Shown: piece after piece, positions 1 through 9,075 of the stretch
How the letters are laid out: the number at the start of each line of letters is the position of its first letter
How positions within the stretch are numbered: position 1 is the first letter of the stretch
Origin: Litoribrevibacter albus
Lineage (GTDB): Bacteria > Pseudomonadota > Gammaproteobacteria > Pseudomonadales > Litoribrevibacteraceae
NCBI RefSeq assembly: GCF_030159995.1
Contig: NZ_BSNM01000016.1
Coordinates: forward strand, 62,001-126,000
DNA: 64,000 nt
Direction of reading: 5' to 3'
Notes under the pieces: model-generated
The model's input: the letters and a program-made list of their open reading frames with translations, nothing else
Told to the model about the DNA's origin: nothing
Database searches by the model: none
Made by a program: the position numbers and the translations under genes

Positions 1-364
1 GTTTAACCGCAATCGGAAAGTCATACGGAGCATAGACATGGAATACCGAGTCGCCAAATAGGGCCTTTACACGCTCAGACCCTGTCGGTGTCATGGTCGT
101 TACCACCACCTGGCATTCTGGATATTTCTTAAGTAGCTGCTTCACTAACGGCGCTGCAGCAAGTGTTTCACCCACAGATACGGAGTGAACCCAAATCGCT
201 TCTTTTGACGAATCGTAGCGAAACAGACCAAATCGTTCAGCTACCCTTTCACCATAAGCAGGTGCCTTCCTTGATCGATAAGCCAACCTCAACATCACCA
301 AAGGCAAAAGAACATACCAAAGAACACTGTATAAAAACCAAATGGCTTTCGCTTTAGGTGACAC
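1..364 (-). CDS. waaA: 3-deoxy-D-manno-octulosonic acid transferase, 5' part (runs off left edge)
   Basis: WaaA (KdtA) transfers Kdo from CMP-Kdo to lipid IVA at the inner membrane, the first step of lipopolysaccharide inner-core assembly. The reverse strand opens with a GTG at 364, four bases after a GAGGT ribosome site. It gives a hydrophobic anchor (YSVLWYVLLPLVMLRLAY), then WVHSVSVGET, TTMTPTGSERV and YAPYDFPIAV, the usual N-terminal order of this GT30 family. An in-frame stop lies just upstream at 377-379. Only about 121 N-terminal residues are inside the window, so the Kdo-transferase C-terminal half cannot be judged. An internal ATG at 295 would cut into the anchor, so I prefer the GTG. 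It is divergent from galU. Confidence 0.9.
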   Translation of the reverse strand, partial: MSPKAKAIWFLYSVLWYVLLPLVMLRLAYRSRKAPAYGERVAERFGLFRYDSSKEAIWVHSVSVGETLAAAPLVKQLLKKYPECQVVVTTMTPTGSERVKALFGDSVFHVYAPYDFPIAVK

Positions 365-531
365 ACTGACCTCAACTTACATACCAACGAACAATTCTGG
401 GCGAATTATACAGAATTATTTAAGTGATTAATGATGAATCCACGCCAATTCATTAATTTCTTTTAACTGGCCCCAAAGCAGTGAATTTGATAGCATTCTG
501 CCCAGTTTTAAGTTTATGAGATGATTAAAGA

Positions 532-1407
532 ATGAAAGCCGTAATTCCTGTTGCAGGGCTGGGTACTCGCATGTTGCCAGCCACAAAAGCAATTCCAAAA
601 GAGATGCTGCCCGTTGTTGATAAGCCCTTAATTCAATACGTGGTCAATGAAGCGATTGCCGCCGGAATCACTGAAATCGTACTGGTCACTCACTCCAGTA
701 AAAATTCCATTGAAAACCACTTTGACACCAGTTTTGAGCTGGAGACCCAACTTGAACGCCGGGTTAAACGTCAACTGCTTGAAGAAGTACGAGCTATCTG
801 TCCAGAACACGTTACTATCATCTCCGTAAGACAAAACGAAGCCAAAGGCTTAGGGCATGCCGTGATGTGTGCTCAATCCGTCGTTGGTGATGACGATGTT
901 GTTGTCTTACTACCCGATGTTTTAATTGATGATGCCTTATCAAATCCGAAAGAAGATAATTTATCGGCAATGATTAAGCGCTTCAAAGAGACGCGATCCA
1001 GCCAAATCATGGTGGAAGAAGTCCCTGAAGAATTAGTTCATAAATACGGTGTCGTTAACATTGGTGGAGAGTCTCTGAAATCAGGCGAAAGCAAAGCCAT
1101 GAGCAGCATTGTGGAAAAGCCAAAACAAGAAGAGGCGCCTTCAAATCAAGCCGTGGTTGGTCGTTACGTACTGTCTAAATTTATCTGGCCGCTTTTGCGT
1201 AAAACACCACTAGGTGCTGGAGACGAAATTCAACTCACCGACGCCATTGCCATGTTAATGGATGTCGAGACTGTTGAAGCCTATCGCATTGTCGGAAAAA
1301 GCCACGATTGCGGAAGTAAACTAGGCTATATGAAAGCCAATATCGAATATGGCTTACGCCATCCGGAGCTGGATGGGGAATTTGCAGAGTATCTTAAGAG
1401 CCTATAA
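532..1407 (+). CDS. galU: UTP--glucose-1-phosphate uridylyltransferase
   Basis: GalU makes UDP-glucose from UTP and glucose-1-phosphate in the cytoplasm, the precursor for UDP-glucuronate and many surface glycans. The 291-residue protein has the nucleotidyltransferase signature GLGTRMLP (residues 9-16), [10 protein letters not shown] (23-32), the VEKPK segment in the middle and the [10 protein letters not shown] motif near residue 230, at the normal family length. It is followed 57 bases later by ugd, which uses its product, so the two are very likely one transcription unit. A small hairpin overlaps its stop codon. Confidence 0.96.
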   Translation: MKAVIPVAGLGTRMLPATKAIPKEMLPVVDKPLIQYVVNEAIAAGITEIVLVTHSSKNSIENHFDTSFELETQLERRVKRQLLEEVRAICPEHVTIISVRQNEAKGLGHAVMCAQSVVGDDDVVVLLPDVLIDDALSNPKEDNLSAMIKRFKETRSSQIMVEEVPEELVHKYGVVNIGGESLKSGESKAMSSIVEKPKQEEAPSNQAVVGRYVLSKFIWPLLRKTPLGAGDEIQLTDAIAMLMDVETVEAYRIVGKSHDCGSKLGYMKANIEYGLRHPELDGEFAEYLKSL

Positions 1408-1414
1408 GGCTCTT
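1396..1414 (+). other. Hairpin across the galU stop codon
   Basis: AAGAGCC (1396-1402) and GGCTCTT (1408-1414) pair around a TATAA loop that contains the galU stop TAA. The downstream sequence is only moderately T-rich (TATCTTATCTC). It may be a weak attenuator between galU and ugd, or a 3'-end stabilising structure. Function is inference. Confidence 0.4.
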
Positions 1415-1464
1415 TATCTTATCTCATAAAGTATCTTACAAACGATTTACCAGAGTATCTAAGA

Positions 1465-2631
1465 ATGAAAATTGCCGTCGCCGGAATTGGTTATGTAGGC
1501 CTTTCTAATGCAGTATTACTAGCCCAGCATAACGAAGTAGTAGCCATAGACTTAGTTCAAGACAAAGTAGATCAATTAAATAACAAGATATCTCCAATCG
1601 AAGATACTGAAATCAGCGATTATTTAACTAATCACACTCTAAACTTACAAGCGACCACAAACAAAGAGCAAGCTTACAGCAATGCTGACTTCGTAATTAT
1701 TGCTACGCCCACCGATTACGATCCTGAAACCAATTATTTCAATACAAAGTCGGTAGAAGCCGTAATTCAAGATGTACAAGCCATTCATCCTGATGCAATT
1801 ATGGTGATTAAATCAACCATTCCGGTGGGTTATACCAAAGACATTAAGAGTCGTTTAAATCTTGATAACTTAATGTTCTCACCAGAATTCCTCCGTGAAG
1901 GCAAAGCTTTGTATGACAACCTTTACCCATCTCGAATCATTGTTGGAGAACAAAGCGAACGAGCAGCAACATTCGCACAACTATTACAGCAAGGCGCCAT
2001 CAAAGAAGATATTCCTGTGCTCTTTACTGACAGTACAGAAGCCGAAGCGGTTAAGCTCTTTTCTAATACATACCTGGCACTACGTGTAGCCTACTTCAAT
2101 GAACTCGACACCTACGCCGAAACTCATGGTTTAAATACTAAACAAATAATTGAAGGTGTTGGATTAGATCCACGAATCGGCAGTCACTACAACAACCCAT
2201 CGTTTGGTTATGGCGGTTATTGCCTTCCAAAAGACACCAAACAGCTCAGAGCAAACTACGAAGATGTGCCAAATGAAATTATTGGTGCGATTGTTGAAGC
2301 GAACCGTACTCGTAAAGACTTCATTGCTGACTCTATTATTAAGCGAAAGCCAGAAGTTGTTGGTGTATATCGACTAATTATGAAGTCGGGATCTGATAAT
2401 TTCCGGGCCTCAGCGATGCAGGGTGTGATGAAACGAATCAAAGGCGAAGGCATTGAAGTCGTTATTTACGAACCTGTGCTTGATGAACATGAGTTTGCAC
2501 ACTCTCGGGTAATTAAAGATCTAGAGGAATTCAAACGTATGTCAGATGTCATCATAACCAATCGCATGGCGGATGAACTAAAAGATGTAGAAGACAAGGT
2601 TTACACTAGAGATCTGTTCGGTGCTGATTAA
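1465..2631 (+). CDS. ugd: UDP-glucose 6-dehydrogenase
   Basis: Ugd oxidises UDP-glucose twice with NAD+ to UDP-glucuronate, a donor for acidic sugars in lipopolysaccharide or capsule. The protein is 388 residues, the length of the short E. coli-type enzyme. It shows the Rossmann motif GIGYVG (7-12), the KSTIPVGYT loop (116-124), EFLREG (141-146) and the catalytic cysteine in [11 protein letters not shown] (Cys253). The C-terminal UDP-binding domain is present. It lies directly after galU and before AT-rich glycosyltransferase genes. Confidence 0.95.
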   Translation: MKIAVAGIGYVGLSNAVLLAQHNEVVAIDLVQDKVDQLNNKISPIEDTEISDYLTNHTLNLQATTNKEQAYSNADFVIIATPTDYDPETNYFNTKSVEAVIQDVQAIHPDAIMVIKSTIPVGYTKDIKSRLNLDNLMFSPEFLREGKALYDNLYPSRIIVGEQSERAATFAQLLQQGAIKEDIPVLFTDSTEAEAVKLFSNTYLALRVAYFNELDTYAETHGLNTKQIIEGVGLDPRIGSHYNNPSFGYGGYCLPKDTKQLRANYEDVPNEIIGAIVEANRTRKDFIADSIIKRKPEVVGVYRLIMKSGSDNFRASAMQGVMKRIKGEGIEVVIYEPVLDEHEFAHSRVIKDLEEFKRMSDVIITNRMADELKDVEDKVYTRDLFGAD

Positions 2632-2656
2632 TACCACAGTATTCCAAAGAGGATAA

Positions 2657-3223
2657 ATGATGCTTAAAGATAAATCAGAGCCACTGTCACAAGATATATG
2701 CATCGTAGGTAATGCAACAAGCCTTTTAGAAAAAAACTATGGAAATATGATAGATCAACACACAAGTGTAGTGCGACTGAATAAAGGCTTCCCCCAAAAA
2801 AAAGAATCTCAAGGAAAAAAAACGACTCTTGTGGGCACATCATGCCCAATATCCTGGCTTTCATTTCGTTGGTACTTCGGTAAATGTCCTTTAATGTGGA
2901 TGTCGCCCTCCCAAGAATATTTTCCTAAATGGGTAACAAAGCAAAAAAATTTCTCCCGCTATCCCAAAGAACGATGGGAGGCTCTCAGCCAACGCCTGGG
3001 AGGTAAACGCCCATCAACTGGCGCTATGATGATTGATTATATTTGTAATGTTATCAATCCTGATCACCTTCGAATATATGGTTTTGATTTTAAAAGCTCT
3101 GACACATTATTTAAGAAAAAACAAAACCTTGGCCCTCACGATTGGGTAGCAGAACAAAAATTCACACAATCAATTATTATTCAAGGGAAAAAATTAGGTA
3201 AAGACTGGGACATTGTCCCCTAA
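2657..3223 (+). CDS. GT29 sialyltransferase-like glycosyltransferase
   Basis: The 188-residue product resembles family GT29 (sialyltransferase fold). The large motif is recognisable as CIVGNATSLL (15-24) followed by IDQHTSVVRLN (32-42). The small motif is RPSTGAMMIDY (118-128), and the very-small motif H-x4-E is His161...Glu166 in HDWVAE. In the family the small and large motifs bind CMP-sialic acid and the histidine is the catalytic base. It is shorter than animal enzymes and has no signal anchor, so it would be cytosolic, as expected for lipopolysaccharide assembly. A GAGGA ribosome site precedes a double ATG. No CMP-sialic acid synthesis genes are in the window, so donor and acceptor are unknown. 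The gene is clearly more AT-rich than ugd. Confidence 0.68.
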   Translation: MMLKDKSEPLSQDICIVGNATSLLEKNYGNMIDQHTSVVRLNKGFPQKKESQGKKTTLVGTSCPISWLSFRWYFGKCPLMWMSPSQEYFPKWVTKQKNFSRYPKERWEALSQRLGGKRPSTGAMMIDYICNVINPDHLRIYGFDFKSSDTLFKKKQNLGPHDWVAEQKFTQSIIIQGKKLGKDWDIVP

Positions 3224-3327
3224 GCTCTACGAAAAGCAAATAACAGTATTGAGATAATTACTATACAATAATAACCATTTCAAACCCTCAAATATTTCCA
3301 CGACACCTTGCTCTATAAGGGATTTAA

Positions 3328-4173
3328 ATGAAAGTTGCATTTATCAACGACACCAGCCTTTTTAGTAATCACTTTGGTTGTCAGTTAGTCGGTCAGGTAT
3401 ATAGAGAACAATTTAAACGTACAGGCCTGGACTTAGTAATTAGTTTGCCTAAAAACTTCAACATCGAAGACTATAAGTCTCAACTAGACTCGGTAGATTT
3501 AGTCGTGGTGAATGGAGAGGGATCAATTCACCACGGAAGAAACCCTCACTTACTAGAAATAGCAAAGAAGTATCCCTCTGTTCTTCTAAACTGCGTATAT
3601 CAGGAAAACCCTAGAAACGACGCACTAAAAGAATTCCTACATATTTCAGCAAGGGAAAGCTACAGTGCCGAAGAGATACAACTGCAAGGTGTAAATTGTC
3701 ACGTCGTTCCTGATGTCATTTTCGCATCAAGCTTTGTTCGTTCCTTCCCTAAGCCCAACCCAATCAAAGATCTAGGCATCACTGACAACGTGAGAAAAGA
3801 ATACCAATATAAGTTCGGCCCATTTAAGAAAAGAGTTAAGGGTGACTTCTCTGCTCATAATCACTCTCCAGCCGAATACATTTATCAACTAACTCAATAC
3901 AGTCGTATTTGTGCCGGTCGCTTTCATGCCGCAGTAATCTCAGCTTTACTTGAAATACCTTTCGCCACATGGGACAGCAACACGTGGAAAACCGAAGCCA
4001 TGTTAAAAGACATGGGAGTTCCAGAGTATCACTTCAATTCCCGAGAATCAGCCGTTAAAAATACACCCAAAGAGTTTGATCCTCAGATTAAAGAATTCAC
4101 GAATGTAGCAAAAATTCAAATTGAAGAGAACTTCAATAAAGTCGCTGAACTCGCTAAAACAATGGCTAAATAA
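3328..4173 (+). CDS. Polysaccharide pyruvyltransferase-family protein
   Basis: The 281-residue protein fits the polysaccharide pyruvyltransferase superfamily (CsaB/WcaK type), which adds pyruvate ketals to sugars using phosphoenolpyruvate. Supporting segments are the N-terminal NDTSLFSNHFGCQLV, the VVVNGEGSIHHGR turn (about residues 59-71), ISARESYSAEEIQ, VPDVIF, and the late CAGRFHAAVISALLEIPF block, which carries the family's conserved R-x-H. An AAGGGA ribosome site lies upstream of the ATG. Its stop TAA directly abuts the ATG of the next glycosyltransferase, so the two are co-translated. The family also contains members with unproven activity, so substrate is unknown. Confidence 0.72.
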   Translation: MKVAFINDTSLFSNHFGCQLVGQVYREQFKRTGLDLVISLPKNFNIEDYKSQLDSVDLVVVNGEGSIHHGRNPHLLEIAKKYPSVLLNCVYQENPRNDALKEFLHISARESYSAEEIQLQGVNCHVVPDVIFASSFVRSFPKPNPIKDLGITDNVRKEYQYKFGPFKKRVKGDFSAHNHSPAEYIYQLTQYSRICAGRFHAAVISALLEIPFATWDSNTWKTEAMLKDMGVPEYHFNSRESAVKNTPKEFDPQIKEFTNVAKIQIEENFNKVAELAKTMAK

Positions 4174-5025
4174 ATGATTACCAAAGACAACTTACTCATC
4201 TGTATTTTTTCTTACAATCAGGACAAGGAGCTGAGTATGCTTCTATCCTCTATTAGAGAGTTCGCTGCCGGTTACGATTGCATCGTGTATGACGACGGTA
4301 GCACAAACCCGAATACAGTCACCACGCTCAAAAATAACTCAGATCTCTTTAAAGAACTCTTTTTACTTTCTAAGGAAAAGAAAACTTCATCTAGAGGCCG
4401 ATTACACCAAAACATACAAAGCTCATATGAGTATGCTCTAGAAAAAGGATATAAGTACCTCTTCTTTGTTCAGGATGATATGCAGTTCGTGCGCCCTCTT
4501 AACGAGTTAGTGTTAAACGAGTATTCACAGTATTTCGACGCAGATGAAAACATCATTCAAGTTGACCCTAGATTTTTACGTAGACTCGGCGCCATAAAGA
4601 TAAATAATGAATTACATGCGTACAGTTTTGAAGATGATGACGATCGTGGTTCCTATGCAGATGTAGGCATCCTGAATGTCGAGCGACTTAACTCTTTAAA
4701 TTGGAGCTTCGAACCCTCAGAAAGAAAGAATAAAGTCAAAGCTCATAACATGGGATTAAAAAGAATTTTTCCTTTTACACCCATATTTATGCATTTACCT
4801 TACCCCGTGATTTACAGGAAAGGGAAAAAGAAAAATAAATTTCCTTACCCATTTGTGAAAAGAGGCCATGTGTTTTATAAGCCTCTATCCGAAAAGGAAA
4901 TTCAAGAAATGGATAACAGAGATCTGACGGTCATTCCTTATGCCCGAGATCTACTGACTCCTAAAGGATTAAACTTGGCGTTTTTACATTATAAATACGC
5001 CAACGAAGGAAAAATCTTCTCTTAA
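4174..5025 (+). CDS. Family 2 (GT-A) glycosyltransferase
   Basis: The 283-residue protein starts like a GT2 enzyme: LLICIFSYNQDKEL, then VYDDGST (38-44) for nucleotide binding and FFVQDDMQF (97-105) in the position of the DxD metal site. It probably transfers a sugar from a nucleotide donor during lipopolysaccharide or capsule synthesis on the cytoplasmic side. No membrane segment is visible. It begins immediately after the stop of the pyruvyltransferase-like gene. The C-terminal third (after about residue 190) is basic and not recognisable. It ends against a convergent leftward gene cluster. Confidence 0.75.
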   Translation: MITKDNLLICIFSYNQDKELSMLLSSIREFAAGYDCIVYDDGSTNPNTVTTLKNNSDLFKELFLLSKEKKTSSRGRLHQNIQSSYEYALEKGYKYLFFVQDDMQFVRPLNELVLNEYSQYFDADENIIQVDPRFLRRLGAIKINNELHAYSFEDDDDRGSYADVGILNVERLNSLNWSFEPSERKNKVKAHNMGLKRIFPFTPIFMHLPYPVIYRKGKKKNKFPYPFVKRGHVFYKPLSEKEIQEMDNRDLTVIPYARDLLTPKGLNLAFLHYKYANEGKIFS

Positions 5026-5045
5026 TTAAAAAACGTCGATAATCT

Positions 5046-5079
5046 GAAAGCCTGGTGAGCTAACATCAGGCAGGCTTTC
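5046..5079. terminator. Hairpin between convergent polysaccharide genes
   Basis: GAAAGCCTG (5046-5054) pairs with CAGGCTTTC (5071-5079), with a further CCTG/CAGG pairing inside. The structure overlaps the last codons of the leftward ELM1-family gene and follows the rightward GT2 gene by about 20 bases. There is no strong T-run directly after it on either strand, so termination activity is probable rather than certain. Confidence 0.45.
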
Positions 5080-6127
5080 TAAGACCCAAAGTTTCACAAT
5101 CAGAAAGAACATCTGACCAGCAACATTCCAGCGGAGAGAAATCACCTACCACCCAGTTCTCAATAGAAGTTCGCTCTGATAGAACAGATTCCAATGAAAT
5201 ACGAACAATGTGAGCCTTTTGAGCATGATATTCTGCCAGCGGAGTGGTCAAGGCATTATACTCTGAACTTTCTGGCCTTAAGCTAATAACAGGAAGTCGA
5301 GTATTAACCGCTTCTGAAAGCATTGAAGCACTGTCTTCAGTGACATAAACCCTATTCGCGGTGGCAAGCATAGACATCACAGAAGGCTGTTCTATCGTCT
5401 TCGATTTCTGCCATAGGATCACCCGACCATTGAATCCTGCCTCTGGCGTTAATCGTTGTTTAAGATAATCTTCAGCACGCTTACCCGTTCTGGGAGAAGT
5501 AGAAATTAACCATTGAACACCCTGTGAGCTACAACAAGATAAAATATAATCTGCAATAGCCTTCCAGTGTCTCTCTTCATAAGAAAAGCCTCTGGCATTT
5601 CCTCCAATTAACAAACACCAGCCATCCTCTTGATTTGCTAAATTAACTTGCTCAGCCAGGAATTCCTTATAAGTAAAAGATGTAGGTAACATCTCCAGCT
5701 CTAATGAAGTCCCTTTGACCGGTGTTGACGGTGTAGAAACCAACAGATCATAGTTCGAAGACGGAAGTCTTTTGGGCTGACCTACAAAATAGGTCTTGGC
5801 CCCGGTGCCTGCAGCCATTATATGCATAGGAAACTCAAAGGGAGGAGTCTTAGCTAAAATTATATCCTTATCCCCACAACGGACTGAATTTTTTAAGACA
5901 ATCTGAGCTAACCAACCAGATAGAAGGTTCGCTCCCCCGAGTAAATTTCGCAGCCAAATTACCAAAAGATAAATCCAACTAAACGCCGTACTTCTCGAGC
6001 GTAATTCACAGCGAATAGGTACAACATCGCCATAATTCAAATTCTTCGCAATAGCCAAAAGCTGGGAATTACTGCCATGATACTTTGACAAAAGAACAAC
6101 AACTCGAGGTATTTGGACTTTATGCAT
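5066..6127 (-). CDS. ELM1-family protein, putative glycosyltransferase-like
   Basis: The product (353 residues from ATG 6127; a GTG at 6133 is also possible) resembles the ELM1 family, named from a plant mitochondrial fission protein but common in lipopolysaccharide loci of proteobacteria. Seen here: a glycosyltransferase-B-like layout, the family segment CLLIGGNARGFSYEERHW, STSPRTGKRAEDYL and the late VYVTEDSASMLSEAV donor-site-like block. A hydrophobic stretch (WIYLLVIWLRNLLGG, about residues 50-65) may give membrane association. Bacterial members have no firmly established reaction to my knowledge, and sugar transfer is inference from context. A second, divergent family member lies at 11340-12251 in the same cluster. 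Confidence 0.68.
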   Translation of the reverse strand: MHKVQIPRVVVLLSKYHGSNSQLLAIAKNLNYGDVVPIRCELRSRSTAFSWIYLLVIWLRNLLGGANLLSGWLAQIVLKNSVRCGDKDIILAKTPPFEFPMHIMAAGTGAKTYFVGQPKRLPSSNYDLLVSTPSTPVKGTSLELEMLPTSFTYKEFLAEQVNLANQEDGWCLLIGGNARGFSYEERHWKAIADYILSCCSSQGVQWLISTSPRTGKRAEDYLKQRLTPEAGFNGRVILWQKSKTIEQPSVMSMLATANRVYVTEDSASMLSEAVNTRLPVISLRPESSEYNALTTPLAEYHAQKAHIVRISLESVLSERTSIENWVVGDFSPLECCWSDVLSDCETLGLRKPA

Positions 6128-6324
6128 ATACACTCACACCTTCCATTGCCTTTTAAAAACTAAAATCATATATGTATAAAACACAACCTTCAAAATTTTG
6201 CCTTGCAAACAACTCAACTTAAAACAGCATGTTAAACAATATAAAAGTTAACCCTACATGTTAAGAATTTTTATACTAGTAGATTAATACTTGAATCATC
6301 ACACTAAAGACTTTTAAAGCCATG

Positions 6325-7263
6325 CTATTTTTTAACTTTTTCCCTAAAGTTATCGTATAAATTAAAAGCATCAAAAACTGCCTTTAGCTTTGAATCATTC
6401 CCTTGACCTATCGCCTTATTTTTCCTTTTTAAAGCAACTAATTGACTCCCCTCTACTACCAGATACCGCTCTCCCCAAGGCCTTATATCTGTAATTGGTT
6501 TACAAAACACTCCTTTTTTTAAAGACATTGCTTTTAGCCATACATCATCAGCCCCTGGAGACATTTTCATAAATGTCTCTTTATCCAAAATTTCCTCAGC
6601 AAAGCAACCTGGAAAATAAAGAACACCACCAACACCAGTAGGAAAGACATCCAAGCTTGGTTCATCAACCATATACCCCTTCTTCCATTTTTTATATGGA
6701 ATTAAGTTCCCGCGAGTATCTAATGTTATTCTTTGGGCGCGCTGACAATGAATTACATTCGGCATCGATTGATATGCGCGGTATAATTGGTCAATCATAT
6801 CGGACGGATATAGGACGTCATCATCGACAGTAAGAATCAGACTGTTAGAATACTCCTTTAATGTATAAAAAAACTTTTTATAAGGCCCTAAATCCTCATC
6901 ACAAAACCTTACTGACAAGCCTCTTTCCATTTGTTTAATTAAGCTTCTAGGCAAATCTTTTTCTTTATTTGGGAACTCATCAATAGCTAACCACAGAATA
7001 ATTTTCGATGCTTTTTGCATCTGTTGAAAAATAGATTCTATAGTTAAATAAACATCATTCACTCGATGCCCAAAACTTGTAAGAGACACAACAATTTCAT
7101 GTGCATTCGCCTGCACCCCAGAATCTTTACAAGTTAATGCCAGCTGATGAAACATAGAAGTTGCTACTATCGTTTTTTGCCTCAGCAATAACGTTCGCTC
7201 ACTCTTTAACTTTTTCTTTCTATTATTAAACACAACACCCTCAAAATATAAATGCCAATACAC
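6325..7263 (-). CDS. GT-A-fold glycosyltransferase
   Basis: The 312-residue product has a GT-A pattern: EIVVSLTSFGHRVNDVYLTI (56-75), a Rossmann-like strand with KIILWLAID, then LTVDDDVLYP (144-153) as the DxD nucleotide-sugar/metal site and SPGADDVWLKAMS near the likely catalytic region. It probably adds a sugar in the core or O-chain. The reading frame opens with GTG at 7263 without a convincing ribosome site, and the first 50 residues are basic and not conserved-looking, so the true start may be ATG 7155 or another site. The gene is visibly AT-richer than the genes on its right, which fits recent transfer. Confidence 0.62.
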   Translation of the reverse strand: MYWHLYFEGVVFNNRKKKLKSERTLLLRQKTIVATSMFHQLALTCKDSGVQANAHEIVVSLTSFGHRVNDVYLTIESIFQQMQKASKIILWLAIDEFPNKEKDLPRSLIKQMERGLSVRFCDEDLGPYKKFFYTLKEYSNSLILTVDDDVLYPSDMIDQLYRAYQSMPNVIHCQRAQRITLDTRGNLIPYKKWKKGYMVDEPSLDVFPTGVGGVLYFPGCFAEEILDKETFMKMSPGADDVWLKAMSLKKGVFCKPITDIRPWGERYLVVEGSQLVALKRKNKAIGQGNDSKLKAVFDAFNLYDNFREKVKK

Positions 7264-7305
7264 GCGATAACCGATTAGAACATTTAAATCAGCCCCATAT
7301 AACAG

Positions 7306-8358
7306 CTAAGCAACTTCCCGATTTTTTAAATAATAGAACAAACGAATGTATTCTGAAACGATGTAATCTTGGCTATACCCTTTTTGATAGCCTTCATACG
7401 CCTGATTCACTAATTGGTTCCTTAGCTCTTCAGATGCTAATACCTGGTTAATTGCCCCGGTCAGCTCTTCTACGTCATCAATTTCCGTAAGAATACCAGT
7501 CACATCATGCTCAATGACTTCACCCGGACCTTGCGATTTAGTCGCAATAATCGGACATTTGTGAGCCCAGGATTCCATGACAATCGAGCCTAATCCTTCA
7601 TGGCGAGACGGACATACGAATACATCTGCAGTACGCATCAGAGCCGTTACATCGGTACGCCAACCAAGAAAACGAACACGTTCCGAAACACCAAGAGTAC
7701 TAGCCAAGCTCTTAAGACTTTGCTCCTCTGGGCCTGCACCTGCTAACCACAAGATTGCATCAGGTACATCCACCAAAGACTTTAATAGCACATCAAACCC
7801 TTTATTCACATGCAACCGGCCTGCAGCAAGAATTAATGGTTTATCTGTGGGTGTATCAAAACTGTCTCTTGGAAGCGGGTCTACTTCTGTTTCATCAGCG
7901 AAATTAGGTATATGAAACACACGCTCTTTTGGCATGCCTCCATCAATAAGATGCTGACAAATTCCTTTAGAAATACCAATCCAGTAGTCCGAGTGTTTGT
8001 AATATTTAAGGTTGTAATAATGTCCCAACCTGTTTACCAATATGTAGTCGCCTTTTGGGGTATTACCACTGGCCCGATTCATCCACGTCAGAACGATATC
8101 GGGCTTATAGGCGTTTAATGCCCGTCGATACTTGAATCGACCCAACACATCTAACTTCCCACCAAAACTGAACCCTTCAACCTCAATACCAGCCTTAGCC
8201 AAGTCATCCACACGTGATTTATGATCTCTGATGAAGGCTTTTTGCTGATAACCGGCTTGTCCTTCAAGCCCTTTGACTAACCGAACAAAAAAATTTTCAG
8301 CACCACCCTTCTCTGCTCCAGATAGGACTTGTGCAACTTTTAAGGTTGTTTGAGCCAT
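7306..8358 (-). CDS. Family 4 (GT-B) glycosyltransferase
   Basis: The product is a typical GT4 enzyme. The N-terminal domain has the glycine-rich acceptor loop SGAEKGGAENFFVRLV. The C-terminal domain has ILAAGRLHVNKGFDVLLKSL and the retaining motif E-x7-E (EGLGSIVMESWAHKCPIIAT). It should transfer a hexose or similar sugar at the inner leaflet during lipopolysaccharide core assembly. I start at ATG 8358 because GAGAAG lies four bases ahead; a TTG at 8370 would overlap that site. It follows the YrbL-like gene by 15 bases and is likely in the same operon. Confidence 0.82.
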   Translation of the reverse strand: MAQTTLKVAQVLSGAEKGGAENFFVRLVKGLEGQAGYQQKAFIRDHKSRVDDLAKAGIEVEGFSFGGKLDVLGRFKYRRALNAYKPDIVLTWMNRASGNTPKGDYILVNRLGHYYNLKYYKHSDYWIGISKGICQHLIDGGMPKERVFHIPNFADETEVDPLPRDSFDTPTDKPLILAAGRLHVNKGFDVLLKSLVDVPDAILWLAGAGPEEQSLKSLASTLGVSERVRFLGWRTDVTALMRTADVFVCPSRHEGLGSIVMESWAHKCPIIATKSQGPGEVIEHDVTGILTEIDDVEELTGAINQVLASEELRNQLVNQAYEGYQKGYSQDYIVSEYIRLFYYLKNREVA

Positions 8359-8373
8359 AAAACTTCTCAATAA

Positions 8374-9075
8374 TTAATTTACTTTTCCGGACTGGACGCC
8401 TTCATGAATCAATAAACCATGCGTTCCAGGAAACTCCCCTTTTTCCCGAGCCACGAGTAGATTCTGAATGCGGACCCGGAGATTTTCCGACTTTCTGCAG
8501 GCTTTTTTAATGAAGTAGGATTTAGGAAAAAAGACGTCAGGAATAATACTGGAACTACCCAAACCATCAATAACCACCAGGCGATTAATCGTTCCATCCA
8601 GCAGCCTTTGGACAACAATGTTATGAACCAGAAGGTCTCTTGAAGGAATTCCCAACAGATTCCAACCAGCAATAAACTCATCAACTGCCCGCTGGCAATC
8701 GGGTGTAAACCCTTCATCCCATACATACTGTTTCAAGGTATGAGAAACCGAGCCTGACTCATCACGAATAAGTTCAGAAACCAACCCCTTCCCCATGTCC
8801 GTATTTTCAAAGCCAAAACATCGACTAACATAACGATACATTGGCTCACCGATACGCTTATGCAGAGCATTCATAACACGAAACTCTTCCGCATTGTCAT
8901 CAAAACTGGATAGCGGTCTCAGGTTTTTAGGAAACCCCTTCTTACGTCTCAGATCCTCTAGCGTGAAATCAGGTCGCCTAACTTTCACGCACCGACCAGA
9001 ATCATTTGGGTGAATAAAACAAAGACGATTACCACCTCTGGCAAACGGCTGTAAGTCAGAGACTTTTAGTGTCAT
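8374..9075 (-). CDS. YrbL/PhoP-network-type kinase-like protein
   Basis: The 233-residue product matches the YrbL family, a distant relative of protein kinase-fold sugar kinases such as WaaP. Visible kinase-like marks are a G-loop region ARGGNRLCFIH (12-22) with VKVRRPDF (Lys31), SRDLLVHNIVV (145-155), which resembles the catalytic loop with Asp147 and Asn152, and VVIDGLGSSS (167-176), which resembles the metal-binding DFG. The position inside a lipopolysaccharide cluster suggests phosphorylation of a core sugar (Kdo or heptose), but this is inference; E. coli YrbL itself is poorly understood. The start ATG overlaps the stop of the upstream CgeB-like gene by four bases, so the two are translationally coupled. 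Confidence 0.7.
   Translation of the reverse strand: MTLKVSDLQPFARGGNRLCFIHPNDSGRCVKVRRPDFTLEDLRRKKGFPKNLRPLSSFDDNAEEFRVMNALHKRIGEPMYRYVSRCFGFENTDMGKGLVSELIRDESGSVSHTLKQYVWDEGFTPDCQRAVDEFIAGWNLLGIPSRDLLVHNIVVQRLLDGTINRLVVIDGLGSSSIIPDVFFPKSYFIKKACRKSENLRVRIQNLLVAREKGEFPGTHGLLIHEGVQSGKVN

Noticed and set aside
163-357. Rightward open frame of 64 codons at the left edge
   Set aside because: It is antisense to the clear waaA N-terminal sequence and has no family features.
427-457. AT-rich imperfect inverted repeat ATTAATGA...TCATTAAT between waaA and galU
   Set aside because: Arms are of low complexity in an AT-rich promoter region, so chance is a sufficient explanation.
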